Source of the DNA: Acidimicrobilacustris europaeus | GTDB lineage: Bacteria; Actinomycetota; Acidimicrobiia; Acidimicrobiales; Acidimicrobilacustridaceae | Length of the DNA stretch: 64,000 nt | Direction: 5' to 3' | NCBI GenBank assembly: GCA_965194515.1 | Contig: OZ239146.1 | Coordinates: 2,046,001-2,110,000 of the forward strand | Shown here: piece by piece, positions 7,588 through 16,548 of the stretch | Numbering within the stretch: the first letter of the stretch is position 1 | Layout: each line of letters begins with the position of its first letter | Position numbers and translations under genes: made by a program | Notes under the pieces: generated by a model | Database searches by the model: none | Told to the model about the DNA's origin: nothing | What the model saw: only the letters and a program-made list of their open reading frames with translations

Positions 7588-8613
7588 TCAGGCCCGTCGG
7601 GCCAGCAGTTCCTCGGCGATCTGCACGGCGTTGAGCGCCGCTCCCTTGCGAAGGTTGTCACCGGAAAGGAAGAGCGAGAGCCCGTGTTCCACCGTGCGAT
7701 CGGTGCGGATACGACCCACAAAGGTGGGGTCGACGCCAGCGGCCATAAGCGGAGTCGGGATGTCAGCCAGTTCCACACCTGGGGCCTTCACCAATAGGCG
7801 ACGAGCATCTTCCGGGGTGATGGAGTTGGTGAACGAAGCCGAAATCGACAGCGAGTGACCGGTGTAGACCGGAACCCGAACGCAGGTCACGGTGACCTCA
7901 AGGTCCGGAAGTTCCAGAATCTTGCGCGATTCGTTGCGGAGTTTCTGTTCTTCATCGGTTTCGCTACGACCGTCGTCGACAAGCTTTCCTGCAAACGGAA
8001 TCACGTTGTAGGCGATAGGCGCAGGGAACTTGTCTGGGGTCGGAAGGTCAATCGCCACACCGGAGATGGCCAGAGCAGGAGCGCCATCACCGATCTTTCG
8101 AATTTGTTCATCAAGTTCCGAAGTACCAGCCAAACCAGCGCCCGAAACCGCTTGAAACGTGGTGACCGTGAGCGTGCGCAAGCCAGCTTCGATATCAAGC
8201 GGCTTAAGCACAGGCATGGCGACCATGGTCGTGCAATTTGGATTGGCCACGATGTTCTTCGGGATGGAATCGAGCGCGTGCGCGTTGACCTCTGGCACCA
8301 CAAGGGGCACGTCGGGATCCATACGCCATGCAGAAGAGTTATCGATGACGACGGCGCCGGATTCGGCAACTCGCGGGGCCAACGCCAACGCAGTTCCACC
8401 ACCCGCCGAGAACAACACAATGTCGAGGCCGGAATAGTCCGCGGTGTCCGCGTCTTCGACTTCAACCTCACCATCAGCCCATGACAAACGGCGACCAGCA
8501 GAGCGGGCCGAAGCGAACAAACGAAGTTGAGAAACTGGGAACTGACGCTCAGCGAGGATGGCGCGCATGACGCCACCCACCTGACCGGTTGCTCCGACGA
8601 TACCGATACGCAT
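7588..8613 (-). CDS. asd: Aspartate-semialdehyde dehydrogenase
   Basis: A 341-residue enzyme that reduces aspartyl phosphate to aspartate semialdehyde with NADPH, the second step toward lysine, threonine, methionine and diaminopimelate. The N-terminal nucleotide-binding motif is GIVGATGQVGG (residues 4-14). The catalytic cysteine is C127 in NPNCTT, and later the dimerisation domain carries the catalytic histidine region GHSLS. ATG 8613 gives the family N-terminus; an in-frame extension to 8655 has no support. lysC lies 98 nt upstream on the same strand, so the two probably form one unit. Confidence 0.96.
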   Translation of the reverse strand: MRIGIVGATGQVGGVMRAILAERQFPVSQLRLFASARSAGRRLSWADGEVEVEDADTADYSGLDIVLFSAGGGTALALAPRVAESGAVVIDNSSAWRMDPDVPLVVPEVNAHALDSIPKNIVANPNCTTMVAMPVLKPLDIEAGLRTLTVTTFQAVSGAGLAGTSELDEQIRKIGDGAPALAISGVAIDLPTPDKFPAPIAYNVIPFAGKLVDDGRSETDEEQKLRNESRKILELPDLEVTVTCVRVPVYTGHSLSISASFTNSITPEDARRLLVKAPGVELADIPTPLMAAGVDPTFVGRIRTDRTVEHGLSLFLSGDNLRKGAALNAVQIAEELLARRA

Positions 8614-8711
8614 AAGGGCAGAAACCCTAGCGGTCACCCCTATATCGACCACCAATGAGTTTCTCGAACTGCGTTAAAGCCATTGCACAGGCCGCAAAAC
8701 CCGGTTCGGGG

Positions 8712-9944
8712 TCAGTCGACGTAGACGGGCCCGTCGGCAAGACCGAAGGCATCGTGCAAGGCCACGACCGCACGCTGGACATCCGCCTCGGCGACGACGC
8801 AGCTCACACGAATCGCCGACGTAGCGATCATCTCGATATTGATGTCGTTGGCCGCAAGCGTTTCGAACACTGTCGCAGCCACGCCTGGGTGCGACTTCAT
8901 TCCTGCGCCAACAACGCTGACGCGCGCAATTGCAGGATCGCCGTTGACTCGTGTCGCACCGATATCTGCGGTGTGCTGTTCACAGATTGCAATTGCAGCA
9001 TCGAGTTCACTGTGTGGAACGGTGAACGAAATGTCGGTAACGCCATGATCGGAGGTGTTCTGCACAATGAGATCGACATTGATGTTCGAATCAGCAAGAG
9101 CGCGGAACATCAGTGCCGCAATACCGGGACGGTCGGCGACACCACCGATCGTCACTTTTGCTTCATCGGCATCGTGCACAACTGCAGAAACGATTGCCTG
9201 TTCCATAGTGTCGTCCTCCTTGGTGACGATTGTTCCAGTTTCCCAAGTAAACGCCGAGCGAACATGAAGATCGACGCCGTGGGTACGGGCGAACTCCACT
9301 GAACGCATGGCCGGTTTGGGACAACCGTTTGCCGTCATCTCGAGCAATTCATCGAAACTGATTTTTTCCATCTTGCGAGCGTTCGGCACGATCCGCGGAT
9401 CGGTCGTGAACACGCCAGTGACATCGGTATAGAGCTCGCAGGAATCTGCGCCCAACGCGTGCGCGAGCGCGACTGCAGTGGTGTCGGAACCACCACGACC
9501 AAGGAACGTCACATTGGCTTCGGGGGACACACCTTGCGCGCCGCCAACAACTGCGACTCGGCCTGCCGCCAACGCTTCGACGACTCGAGCGGGCTTGACG
9601 TCGACAATCTTGGCGTTTCGGTGGGTGGAGTCGGTGAGGAAACCAGCTTGAGAACCGGTGAATGATTCCGCTTCGATGCCCGTGTCAGCAATGGCCATGC
9701 AAAGCAGTGCCATGGCCTTGCGTTCGCCCGCAGTTACAAGCATGTCCATTTCGCGACCAGGACGGGTGTCGGATACTTCGGCAGCAATACGAAGCAGATC
9801 GTCGGTTTCCTTACCCATGGCGGAAATCACGACCACTACCTGATTGCCCTCACGCACCGTGCGCGCCACATGGCCAGCGACGGCGCGCATGCGCTCTGGA
9901 TCACCGACCGAGGTGCCACCGAACTTCTGAACAAGGAGAGCCAC
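8712..9944 (-). CDS. lysC: Aspartate kinase
   Basis: A 410-residue aspartokinase catalysing ATP-dependent phosphorylation of aspartate. The N-terminus VQKFGGTSVG is the kinase signature, and the catalytic domain runs to about residue 245. The C-terminal part contains two ACT domains (around 265-405), the usual site of lysine/threonine feedback inhibition. The start is taken as GTG 9944, which directly yields the VALLVQKFGG N-terminus and has a TAGCGT box 8 nt ahead. A TTG at 9953 is the alternative. In many actinobacteria the same gene also yields a short beta subunit from an internal start. Confidence 0.96.
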   Translation of the reverse strand: MALLVQKFGGTSVGDPERMRAVAGHVARTVREGNQVVVVISAMGKETDDLLRIAAEVSDTRPGREMDMLVTAGERKAMALLCMAIADTGIEAESFTGSQAGFLTDSTHRNAKIVDVKPARVVEALAAGRVAVVGGAQGVSPEANVTFLGRGGSDTTAVALAHALGADSCELYTDVTGVFTTDPRIVPNARKMEKISFDELLEMTANGCPKPAMRSVEFARTHGVDLHVRSAFTWETGTIVTKEDDTMEQAIVSAVVHDADEAKVTIGGVADRPGIAALMFRALADSNINVDLIVQNTSDHGVTDISFTVPHSELDAAIAICEQHTADIGATRVNGDPAIARVSVVGAGMKSHPGVAATVFETLAANDINIEMIATSAIRVSCVVAEADVQRAVVALHDAFGLADGPVYVD

Positions 9945-9952
9945 GGGGAGCA

Positions 9953-9958
9953 ACGCTA
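9953..9958 (-). promoter_or_regulatory. -10 box TAGCGT of lysC
   Basis: This box ends 8 nt before GTG 9944 on the minus strand. No Shine-Dalgarno precedes the GTG, which is consistent with a leaderless or nearly leaderless lysC-asd mRNA. Confidence 0.45.
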
Positions 9959-9990
9959 CCGGCCGCCCCGACTACATCCCGAATCACTTG

Positions 9991-9996
9991 TAGGTT
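9991..9996 (+). promoter_or_regulatory. -10 box TAGGTT of the cyclophilin gene
   Basis: The hexamer ends 7 nt before ATG 10004. It is arranged divergently to the lysC box in a 59-bp gap, so both genes share one short control region. Confidence 0.55.
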
Positions 9997-10003
9997 CTCC
10001 ACC

Positions 10004-10849
10004 ATGGCTCGCACCTCGGACCGTCGTCAGCGACAATTAGCCCGCCAAAAGGCGCAAACTGCAGCAACCGCACGACAGCAGAAGGCTCGTCGCCGCACGA
10101 AGATCGCTGCGGGTGGGGTCGCCGCCGTCGTCGTGCTTTCAACCCTCGGAGCCTTTCTCGGCTCCATGAGTTCGACGTCGAAATCTTCGACACCAACGTC
10201 AACAGTTCCCACCTCGACCACGTTGCCCAAGTCGGGGATTACTCCACCAGCAGCCGCTCTCGGGGCAACGCTCACCGGAGCAACCCCGTGTCCTGCCGAG
10301 GATGGCTCTTCGGCTCGAACCACCACGTTTGAAACTGCGCCACCCAACTGCATCGACAACACCCACTTCTACACCGCCACCATCACGACCACGAGAGGCG
10401 TGCTGACGGTGCAACTCAATCCAAAGGTGTCACCACAAACGGTGAACACCTTTGTGGTGCTCGCTCGCTATCACTATTACGACGGACAACCGATTATCGA
10501 TGTCCGCAGACGCGCGTCGTTCACCGCCGGGATGGCATTCATCGACGGATCAACACAACCAGGATTCACTATTCCCGGCGAGATCCCAGAAAAAGGAACC
10601 GTGTTCACCCCTGGTGCACTTTCGATGGCACCGGCGTCTGCGTCGAACGGCATCGGTGGCCAATTGGTCTTTGCCACCTTCGATCAGGCCGCCGACAACA
10701 ATCAACGAGTCACCCCTCTCGGCATCATGCTCAGCGGCGATACGACGCTCACGGCAATAAACCAGCTCGCGAGCGAGTCCGGGAAGCCCACTGCCCTCGC
10801 CGCAATCACCTCGATTTCTGTCGTTCGAAGCGGAGCGATCCCAACCTAA
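10004..10849 (+). CDS. Membrane-anchored cyclophilin-type peptidyl-prolyl isomerase
   Basis: A 281-residue protein: a very basic N-terminal tail (RRQRQLARQKAQ), one membrane helix at about residues 36-54, a Ser/Thr/Pro-rich linker to about 95, then a cyclophilin-like domain outside the membrane. The domain shows TTRGVLTVQLNPKVSPQTVNTF, characteristic of cyclophilins, and a later QPGFTIPGE loop. It should catalyse prolyl isomerisation of exported proteins, though several catalytic positions look diverged. The frame is open far upstream into lysC, but ATG 10004 with its promoter box sets the start. An FKBP-type protein of the same architecture follows. Confidence 0.85.
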   Translation: MARTSDRRQRQLARQKAQTAATARQQKARRRTKIAAGGVAAVVVLSTLGAFLGSMSSTSKSSTPTSTVPTSTTLPKSGITPPAAALGATLTGATPCPAEDGSSARTTTFETAPPNCIDNTHFYTATITTTRGVLTVQLNPKVSPQTVNTFVVLARYHYYDGQPIIDVRRRASFTAGMAFIDGSTQPGFTIPGEIPEKGTVFTPGALSMAPASASNGIGGQLVFATFDQAADNNQRVTPLGIMLSGDTTLTAINQLASESGKPTALAAITSISVVRSGAIPT

Positions 10850-10934
10850 ATCTCAGCGTTGCGGTCACCCAGACCTCAACGTTGAATCTTCGCGATGGCC
10901 GATACCGCTGTGGGCTTGCTAGCGTCGCCGCCCG

Positions 10935-11618
10935 ATGGGAACCGCAAAGCGTGAACGCCAAAAAGCCGGACAGCAGGCCCGCCTCAATGTTGAACGATCA
11001 TGGAATCGACGCGACCAGCGCCGACGCCGAGTCTTTTCGATCCTTGGAGCCGCTGTCATCGTCGTTGCTACCGCAGCGCTATTTATTGGGCTGAGCGACA
11101 ACAGTTCGACGTCGACCACCGCAGCAACCACGACCTCCACCACGCTTGCGACCTCAACCACCATTTCCGCCACGACCCTCCCTTCAGCAGCGGGGAAGCC
11201 CTGTGTCGCATTCAACGACACGCTTCCGGCTGGTGCCCCTGAAGTGACCATGCCTGTTGGCGAAGTACCCACGTCACTTGTTGTGGAGGACCTCATCAAG
11301 GGGACCGGCACGCCAGTCGTTGCCGGAGATTCGGTCACCGTGAACTACATCGGCGTGTCCTGCTCAACCGGCAAGATCTTCGATTCCTCGTGGGCAAACG
11401 GAAAGCCGATCACCTTCCCCCTGAACCAGGTCATCACTGGCTGGGCCCAAGGCTTGGTTGGCATGCAGCCCAATGGTCGCCGGCTTCTCGTCATCCCGGC
11501 TGATCTTGGCTACGGCTCAACCGGCCAAGGCGGCATCGCTCCTGATGAATCGCTGATCTTTGTCGTCGACCTCATTTCGGCGTCGCCATCGGCAACCCCA
11601 GGGACAACGCCCAACTAA
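10935..11618 (+). CDS. Membrane-anchored FKBP-type peptidyl-prolyl isomerase
   Basis: A 227-residue protein with the same layout as its upstream neighbour: basic tail (KRERQKAGQQAR), one membrane helix at about 34-53, a Thr-rich linker, and a C-terminal FKBP domain from about 110. FKBP features include GDSVTVNYIG, KIFDSSW, FPLNQVITGW and LLVIPADLGYG, so the active-site aromatic and aspartate positions are kept. It is expected to assist folding of proteins on the outer face of the membrane. A TAGCGT box ends 9 nt before the ATG. Confidence 0.92.
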   Translation: MGTAKRERQKAGQQARLNVERSWNRRDQRRRRVFSILGAAVIVVATAALFIGLSDNSSTSTTAATTTSTTLATSTTISATTLPSAAGKPCVAFNDTLPAGAPEVTMPVGEVPTSLVVEDLIKGTGTPVVAGDSVTVNYIGVSCSTGKIFDSSWANGKPITFPLNQVITGWAQGLVGMQPNGRRLLVIPADLGYGSTGQGGIAPDESLIFVVDLISASPSATPGTTPN

Positions 11619-11633
11619 CGCGAATGCTGTCGC

Positions 11634-12311
11634 TTAGACGACGGCCTCAGGCAGCGCGGAAATGTCGGAAAGTTTTCCGTCTCGGTGAACGATCACGTTG
11701 CCCTTACCTGCGACGCGCCAGCCACCAGTTCCGATGTCATCAATAACTGCGGTACACGTCGGAAGTTCAAGCAGGACGACACCGGCAGATGCAAGGTCAA
11801 TCGTGCGTCGAACTTTGTCAGGAGACCATTCATCGCTGCGCGCAATAACTGCAACGCCGGGGAGTAGCCCTAGCCCAACGGTGAACGCTCCACCACGAGT
11901 GTCGACCATTGGGTCGCACAACACATCGGCGCCTGCACCACTGCCGACGAGCGCTGCACCACCACGCCATGAGGAAAGAAGCGCGTCGTAGGTCGGTGTG
12001 TCTTTCAATACTGACCTGATGTGCATCGGCGAGACGCCGGTGAGATACAAGAACTTCGCGTTTGCCACAGCAGAAACGTTGTCGGCATCGAGCGCATCGG
12101 TACGCGTATAGACAGGAACCTCGCGAACTGTTGCGCCTAGCTTGGCGAACCATTCGCGCGCGGCGGCAACTGACTTCTGCGGATTTTCATAGGCCCAACC
12201 TGTGGCAAGCAATGTCACTTCGGTTGCACCAACAGCGGCGAGAAGTTCCGCGTCGAACGTGCATCCTTCCGAAAATTCTCCTCCGCCAACAAGTGCGAGT
12301 GGTCCGGTCAT
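11634..12311 (-). CDS. Peptidase S51 / class I glutamine amidotransferase-like protein
   Basis: A 225-residue protein of the dipeptidase E/cyanophycinase fold. The N-terminus ALVGGGEFSEGCTF, the strand YLTGVSP and the nucleophile-elbow region ALVGSGAGADVL follow the family order. Family members have a serine in G-T/S-S-A-G-A; here the aligned residue is glycine (GSGAGA), so it may not be an active peptidase. It overlaps the methyltransferase-like gene by 4 nt (ATGA) and is its downstream partner. The function is unassigned. Confidence 0.72.
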   Translation of the reverse strand: MTGPLALVGGGEFSEGCTFDAELLAAVGATEVTLLATGWAYENPQKSVAAAREWFAKLGATVREVPVYTRTDALDADNVSAVANAKFLYLTGVSPMHIRSVLKDTPTYDALLSSWRGGAALVGSGAGADVLCDPMVDTRGGAFTVGLGLLPGVAVIARSDEWSPDKVRRTIDLASAGVVLLELPTCTAVIDDIGTGGWRVAGKGNVIVHRDGKLSDISALPEAVV

Positions 12312-12889
12312 TGTTGTACCTCCGGGACGGTGACGACACGGCGAGCACCAACCGACACAAAGTGTCGAAGTGGGACAACCGCTGTCGGCAAAGTGAAACG
12401 ATCAATATCGTCATTAACAAGTGGGGTTGTGCGTAATGCTGCAGTGAGGTCGCGTCCAACATGGAATCCGCGTACCGAACGAGTTATCGACCAAGGTGCA
12501 AGACCGAACACGCGAAGCGTGCCGGGACGAACCACTGGTTCAATGGCGAGCAATCGTCCGCCTGGGGCCAAGAGCGCGTCGATTGCATTTAGCGAAGCGG
12601 TGAGATCGGGAAAGCGAACGAGCTCGGCGACAGAGACGACGGTGTCCCATTGATTACCACCCGACATGACCCCGCTATCGATTGCCTCACGAAGAACGAT
12701 TCGAGCGTCGGGATCGGAAAGGTCGAGAACTCGACCAGTTGACGCCGCCAACGCCCGAGCACGACGGCGGCCGAGTTCCTCTTCGACAGCTTTGGGGAAC
12801 CGACGCTGACCTTCAACGATCACTGTTTTGCGGGTCGACACGCTGAGCACGCTAGTGGGGGCACCGATTGGGGCCGCCCGGACTGGCAT
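12308..12889 (-). CDS. Class I SAM methyltransferase-like protein
   Basis: A protein of up to 193 residues with a Rossmann-like pattern: GRVLDLSDPDA stands at motif I but lacks the usual glycine-rich loop, WDTVVSVAELVRFPD matches motif IV, and LLAPGGRLLAIEPV matches the post-motif helix and strand of UbiE-type methyltransferases. Binding of S-adenosylmethionine is therefore plausible but the site is degenerate. The start is uncertain: ATG 12889, GTG 12850 or GTG 12841. The frame continues upstream over hbd, but that portion is only antisense. It is translated just ahead of the S51-like gene. Confidence 0.6.
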   Translation of the reverse strand: MPVRAAPIGAPTSVLSVSTRKTVIVEGQRRFPKAVEEELGRRRARALAASTGRVLDLSDPDARIVLREAIDSGVMSGGNQWDTVVSVAELVRFPDLTASLNAIDALLAPGGRLLAIEPVVRPGTLRVFGLAPWSITRSVRGFHVGRDLTAALRTTPLVNDDIDRFTLPTAVVPLRHFVSVGARRVVTVPEVQQ

Positions 12890-12965
12890 GAAGCACCGAA
12901 ACCTACCCAGCGGTAACCTCTGTCGCTCTCCGGGATGGCCGGTGACCAGCGAAAGAGGAATGGCT

Positions 12966-13820
12966 GTGGCAATCGAACGAATCGGAATCATCGGATCCGG
13001 GATCATGGGCTCAGGTATCGCCGAGGTAGCCGCCAGCACGGGACACACCGTCGTGCTGCGCTCTCGTTCGATCGACAGCGCCAACGCGATGCTCGCTGGT
13101 CTACAGAAGTCGCTCGCCCGCCAGGTCGAGAAGGGCCGCCGTGAACAAGCCGACGCCGATGCCATCGCCGCACGCGTCACTGCGACTGCCGACCTTTCCG
13201 ACCTTGCCGATTGCGATCTCGTACTCGAATCAGTCGTCGAAGACCTTGATGTGAAATTGGCGCTGTTCCGTGAACTCGATGGCATCGTCAAGGCCGACGC
13301 AATCATCGCCACGAACACTTCGACACTCCCGGTCGTCGAGATGGCCATGGCCACCAACCGTCCGGGTCAGGTGTGCGGCGTTCACTTCTTCAATCCAGCG
13401 CCCGCAATGAGTCTTGTTGAAATCGTTCGCCCGATGACAGCCGACGACGCAACCATCGCCACCGTCACTGCATTCGCACAGGCATGCGGTAAGGACCCAG
13501 TTGAAGTTGCCGACCGCGCCGGCTTCATCGTGAACGCGCTCCTCTTCCCCTATCTCAACAACGCAGTCAAGTTGCTTGAAAACGGCGTTGCATCTCGCGA
13601 TGCGATCGACACCGCAATGAAGGGCGGCTGCAACTTCCCGATGGGACCGCTGCAACTCCTTGACCTTGTCGGACTCGACACCTCGGTTGCCATCCTCGAT
13701 GCGCTGTACGACGAATTCCGCGATCCGAACTTCTCTCCGGCACCGCGCCTTCGTCGCATGCTGACCGCCGGCCACCTCGGTCGGAAGTCAGGCATTGGTT
13801 TCTACGACTACCGCAAGTAA
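12966..13820 (+). CDS. hbd: 3-hydroxybutyryl-CoA dehydrogenase
   Basis: A 284-residue NAD-dependent (3S)-3-hydroxyacyl-CoA dehydrogenase that interconverts acetoacetyl-CoA and 3-hydroxybutyryl-CoA. The Rossmann motif GSGIMGSG is at about residues 10-17. The catalytic histidine is in GVHFFNPAP (about 137), with the following glutamate region MSLVEIVR, and the C-terminal helical domain reads GRKSGIGFYDYRK. GTG 12966 is chosen because AGAGGA sits exactly 6 nt before it; ATG 12960 would abut that ribosome site. It is probably transcribed with aat and meaA, and fits a C4-CoA route with thiolase and ccr. Confidence 0.93.
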   Translation: MAIERIGIIGSGIMGSGIAEVAASTGHTVVLRSRSIDSANAMLAGLQKSLARQVEKGRREQADADAIAARVTATADLSDLADCDLVLESVVEDLDVKLALFRELDGIVKADAIIATNTSTLPVVEMAMATNRPGQVCGVHFFNPAPAMSLVEIVRPMTADDATIATVTAFAQACGKDPVEVADRAGFIVNALLFPYLNNAVKLLENGVASRDAIDTAMKGGCNFPMGPLQLLDLVGLDTSVAILDALYDEFRDPNFSPAPRLRRMLTAGHLGRKSGIGFYDYRK

Positions 13821-13850
13821 GCCTCCGTCATCGTCGATGACCGATTAGTC

Positions 13851-14534
13851 GTGTTGCCTATCGAGCCACCGCATTCGCAGTGGCAACTTCCCGAGCCCGA
13901 GACTGCCGAAGAGAACGGTCTTGTTGGCGTTGGTGCCGACCTCGAGCCAGGCACTGTCCTTGGCGCGTATCGGGCGGGAATCTTTCCGATGCCATTCGAC
14001 AACGGACCAAACGTGGGGTGGTGGTCACCAGACCCGCGCGGAATTCTCCCGCTCGATGCGCTGCGCGTGTCGCGATCGCTCCGACAGTCAATGGATCGTT
14101 ACGACATCACTATCGATACAGCGTTCGACCAAGTTGTCCATGAGTGTGCCAACCCCGATCGCGATGGTGCGTGGATTACATCGGCCATCGACTCCGCCTA
14201 TCGCGACCTTCACCGATTGGGATGGGCGCATTCGGTAGAAACTCGCGACCGATCGACAGGCGAACTCGTTGGCGGCCTCTATGGCATCCATATCGGTGGG
14301 CTGTTTGCGGGCGAATCGATGTTTCATCATTCTCGTGACGCATCCAAGGTGGCGCTCGTTGGACTCGTCGAGCATTTGCGCTCACGAGGCGTGATCCTCC
14401 TTGATGTGCAGTGGCTCACCCCGCACTTAGCCAGCCTCGGAGCGGTCGAAGTCCCCCGCGCCGAGTACCTGTCTCTCCTTGCGAAAGCCCTAGCTGTTCC
14501 CGTTCACCCCTTCACTTCAGAGGGGTCACCGTGA
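13851..14534 (+). CDS. aat: Leucyl/phenylalanyl-tRNA-protein transferase
   Basis: A 227-residue enzyme that adds Leu or Phe from aminoacyl-tRNA to N-terminal Lys or Arg of proteins, marking them for ClpS-ClpAP/ClpCP degradation (N-end rule). Family features are GLVGVGADLEPGTVLGAYRAGIFPMP near the N-terminus, WWSPDPRGILPL, VGGLYGIHIGGLFAGESMF in the middle, and LLDVQWLTPHLASLGA. The start is GTG 13851, 30 nt after hbd, without an obvious ribosome site. Its stop overlaps the meaA start (GTGA), so the three genes form one unit. Confidence 0.95.
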   Translation: MLPIEPPHSQWQLPEPETAEENGLVGVGADLEPGTVLGAYRAGIFPMPFDNGPNVGWWSPDPRGILPLDALRVSRSLRQSMDRYDITIDTAFDQVVHECANPDRDGAWITSAIDSAYRDLHRLGWAHSVETRDRSTGELVGGLYGIHIGGLFAGESMFHHSRDASKVALVGLVEHLRSRGVILLDVQWLTPHLASLGAVEVPRAEYLSLLAKALAVPVHPFTSEGSP

Positions 14535-16543
14535 CAAAGCAGCCATCAATGGGAGACCATGGTGATATGAGCTCGACCCCTTCTGCAGAATCGGATCGAT
14601 CAGCCGATCGTCCGTGGATGATGCGCACCTACTCAGGGCACTCGACCGCGCGCGCCTCGAATGAGCTCTACCGCACCAACTTGGCCAAGGGTCAGACCGG
14701 CTTGTCGATTGCGTTCGATCTTCCAACCCAGACCGGTTACGACCCCGATGATCCTCGCTCGCGCGGCGAAGTCGGCAAGGTCGGCGTTCCCGTTGCCGAA
14801 CTCGGCCACATGCGCGAACTCCTCGAAGGCATCCCCGTTGGCGGGATGAACACTTCGATGACGATCAACGCGACTGCAGCCTGGCTTCTTGCTCTCTATG
14901 TGGCCTACGCCGCAGAGAACGGTGTTGCTTCAAGCGAACTGCGCGGAACAACTCAGAACGACATCGTGAAGGAATACCTCTCGCGCGGCACCTACATCTT
15001 CCCGCCAGAGCCTTCCCGTCGACTCATCGTCGACATGGTTGCGTGGTGCTCAGCAAATATTCCGGCATGGAATCCGATGAACGTCTGCAGCTATCACCTT
15101 CAAGAAGCCGGAGCCACACCGGTACAGGAAATTGCATACTCGCTAGCAACGGCAATCGATGTTCTTGATGCGGTGCGAGACAGCGGCCAGGTTCCTGCCG
15201 AACGAATGTCTGCGGTCGTTGCTTCTCTTTCGTTCTTCGTGAACTCGGGCATCCGCTTTGTTGAGGAAGTGTGCAAGATGCGCGCCTTCACAAAGATGTG
15301 GGATGAAATCTGTCTTGAGCGCTACGGCGTCACCGATGCAAAGGCACGGCGCTTCCGTTACGGCGTGCAGGTGAACTCCCTCGGACTCACTGAAGCACAG
15401 CCCGAAAATAACGTGCAGCGAATCGTGCTGGAGATGCTCGGCGTCACCCTTTCAAAAGATGCACGTGCTCGTTCGCTGCAGCTTCCCGCATGGAACGAGG
15501 CCCTCGGCCTCCCCCGGCCATGGGATCAGCAGTGGTCACTCCGCATGCAACAAGTCCTCGCCTTCGAAACCGATCTGCTCGAATACGAGGACATCTTCAA
15601 TGGCTCTCACGTCATCGAAGGCCTCACCGATGAACTGGTAACAGCAGCGCGCGCTGAACTCGAAGAGGTTCTGGAGATGGGCGGAGCGTTTGCCGCTATC
15701 GAAGTACTCAAGGGTCGCCTCGTTGCATCGAACACCGAACGAGTTCGTCGCATCGAAACTGGCGACCAGATCGTTGTCGGCGTCAACAAGTTCACCGAAG
15801 CCGCCGACTCTCCGCTTTCAGGCGATGAGTCAATTCTTCGTGTCGATCCCGCTGTCGAAGCACAGACCATTTCTGAGGTTGAAACATGGCGCAGCGCTCG
15901 TGACAACGCTGCCGTCGAAGCCGCCCTCGCCGAACTGCGTCGCGTTGCCCTCACCGACGAAAACATCATGGGGGCAACCATTGCCTTGGCTGTTGCCGGC
16001 GGAACCACCGGCGAATGGTCGGGGGCGCTGCGTGAAATTTTCGGCGAGTACCGCGCCCCAACCGGCGTCTCTGCCGCTGCTGGCGTCGGCACCATGCCCG
16101 AAGATCTTCGAGCCGTCGCTGAACGAGTCAAGACCATGGCCGGTGGTCCCCCGAGATTCCTCGTGGGAAAGCCTGGCCTCGACGGTCACTCCAATGGCGC
16201 TGAACAGATCGCAGTCGCGGCGCGTGATGCCGGGATGGAAGTCATCTACCAAGGCATACGCCTCACTCCAGCCCAGATCGCAGCGGTTGCTCGCGACGAA
16301 GACGTCGATGTCGTCGGACTTTCAATTCTTTCCGGAAGCCACATGCAACTCGTCCCCGATGTCGTCGAACGACTCCGGGCCGAGGGCGTGACCTGTCCCG
16401 TCATCGTCGGCGGAATCATTCCCGAAGATGACCGACCCAAGTTGCTTGCAGCCGGTGTCGCTCGTGTCTACACACCCAAAGACTTTGAGCTCGGCCACAT
16501 CATGAGCGATATCGCCGCTCTCGTTGTTGAAACTCGACGCTGA
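14531..16543 (+). CDS. meaA: MeaA-type coenzyme B12-dependent acyl-CoA mutase (ethylmalonyl-CoA mutase)
   Basis: A 670-residue mutase with a TIM-barrel catalytic domain and a C-terminal cobalamin domain. The barrel starts with RPWMMRTYSGHSTARASNEL and LAKGQTGLSIAFDLPTQTGY, a pattern nearest to MeaA/ethylmalonyl-CoA mutase. The B12 domain has GLDGHSNG (the DxHxxG motif), LSILSGSH and VGGIIP. It should turn ethylmalonyl-CoA into methylsuccinyl-CoA, the step after Ccr and epimerase. GTG 14531 overlaps the aat stop and has GAGGGG upstream; ATG 14567 behind GGGAG is an alternative. Confusion with methylmalonyl-CoA mutase is possible but less likely on motif grounds. Confidence 0.9.
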   Translation: MTKQPSMGDHGDMSSTPSAESDRSADRPWMMRTYSGHSTARASNELYRTNLAKGQTGLSIAFDLPTQTGYDPDDPRSRGEVGKVGVPVAELGHMRELLEGIPVGGMNTSMTINATAAWLLALYVAYAAENGVASSELRGTTQNDIVKEYLSRGTYIFPPEPSRRLIVDMVAWCSANIPAWNPMNVCSYHLQEAGATPVQEIAYSLATAIDVLDAVRDSGQVPAERMSAVVASLSFFVNSGIRFVEEVCKMRAFTKMWDEICLERYGVTDAKARRFRYGVQVNSLGLTEAQPENNVQRIVLEMLGVTLSKDARARSLQLPAWNEALGLPRPWDQQWSLRMQQVLAFETDLLEYEDIFNGSHVIEGLTDELVTAARAELEEVLEMGGAFAAIEVLKGRLVASNTERVRRIETGDQIVVGVNKFTEAADSPLSGDESILRVDPAVEAQTISEVETWRSARDNAAVEAALAELRRVALTDENIMGATIALAVAGGTTGEWSGALREIFGEYRAPTGVSAAAGVGTMPEDLRAVAERVKTMAGGPPRFLVGKPGLDGHSNGAEQIAVAARDAGMEVIYQGIRLTPAQIAAVARDEDVDVVGLSILSGSHMQLVPDVVERLRAEGVTCPVIVGGIIPEDDRPKLLAAGVARVYTPKDFELGHIMSDIAALVVETRR

Positions 16544-16548
16544 CGACC

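Noticed and set aside
12890..13357. N-terminal extension of the methyltransferase-like frame
   Set aside because: The extension is antisense to hbd and shows no methyltransferase or other motif.
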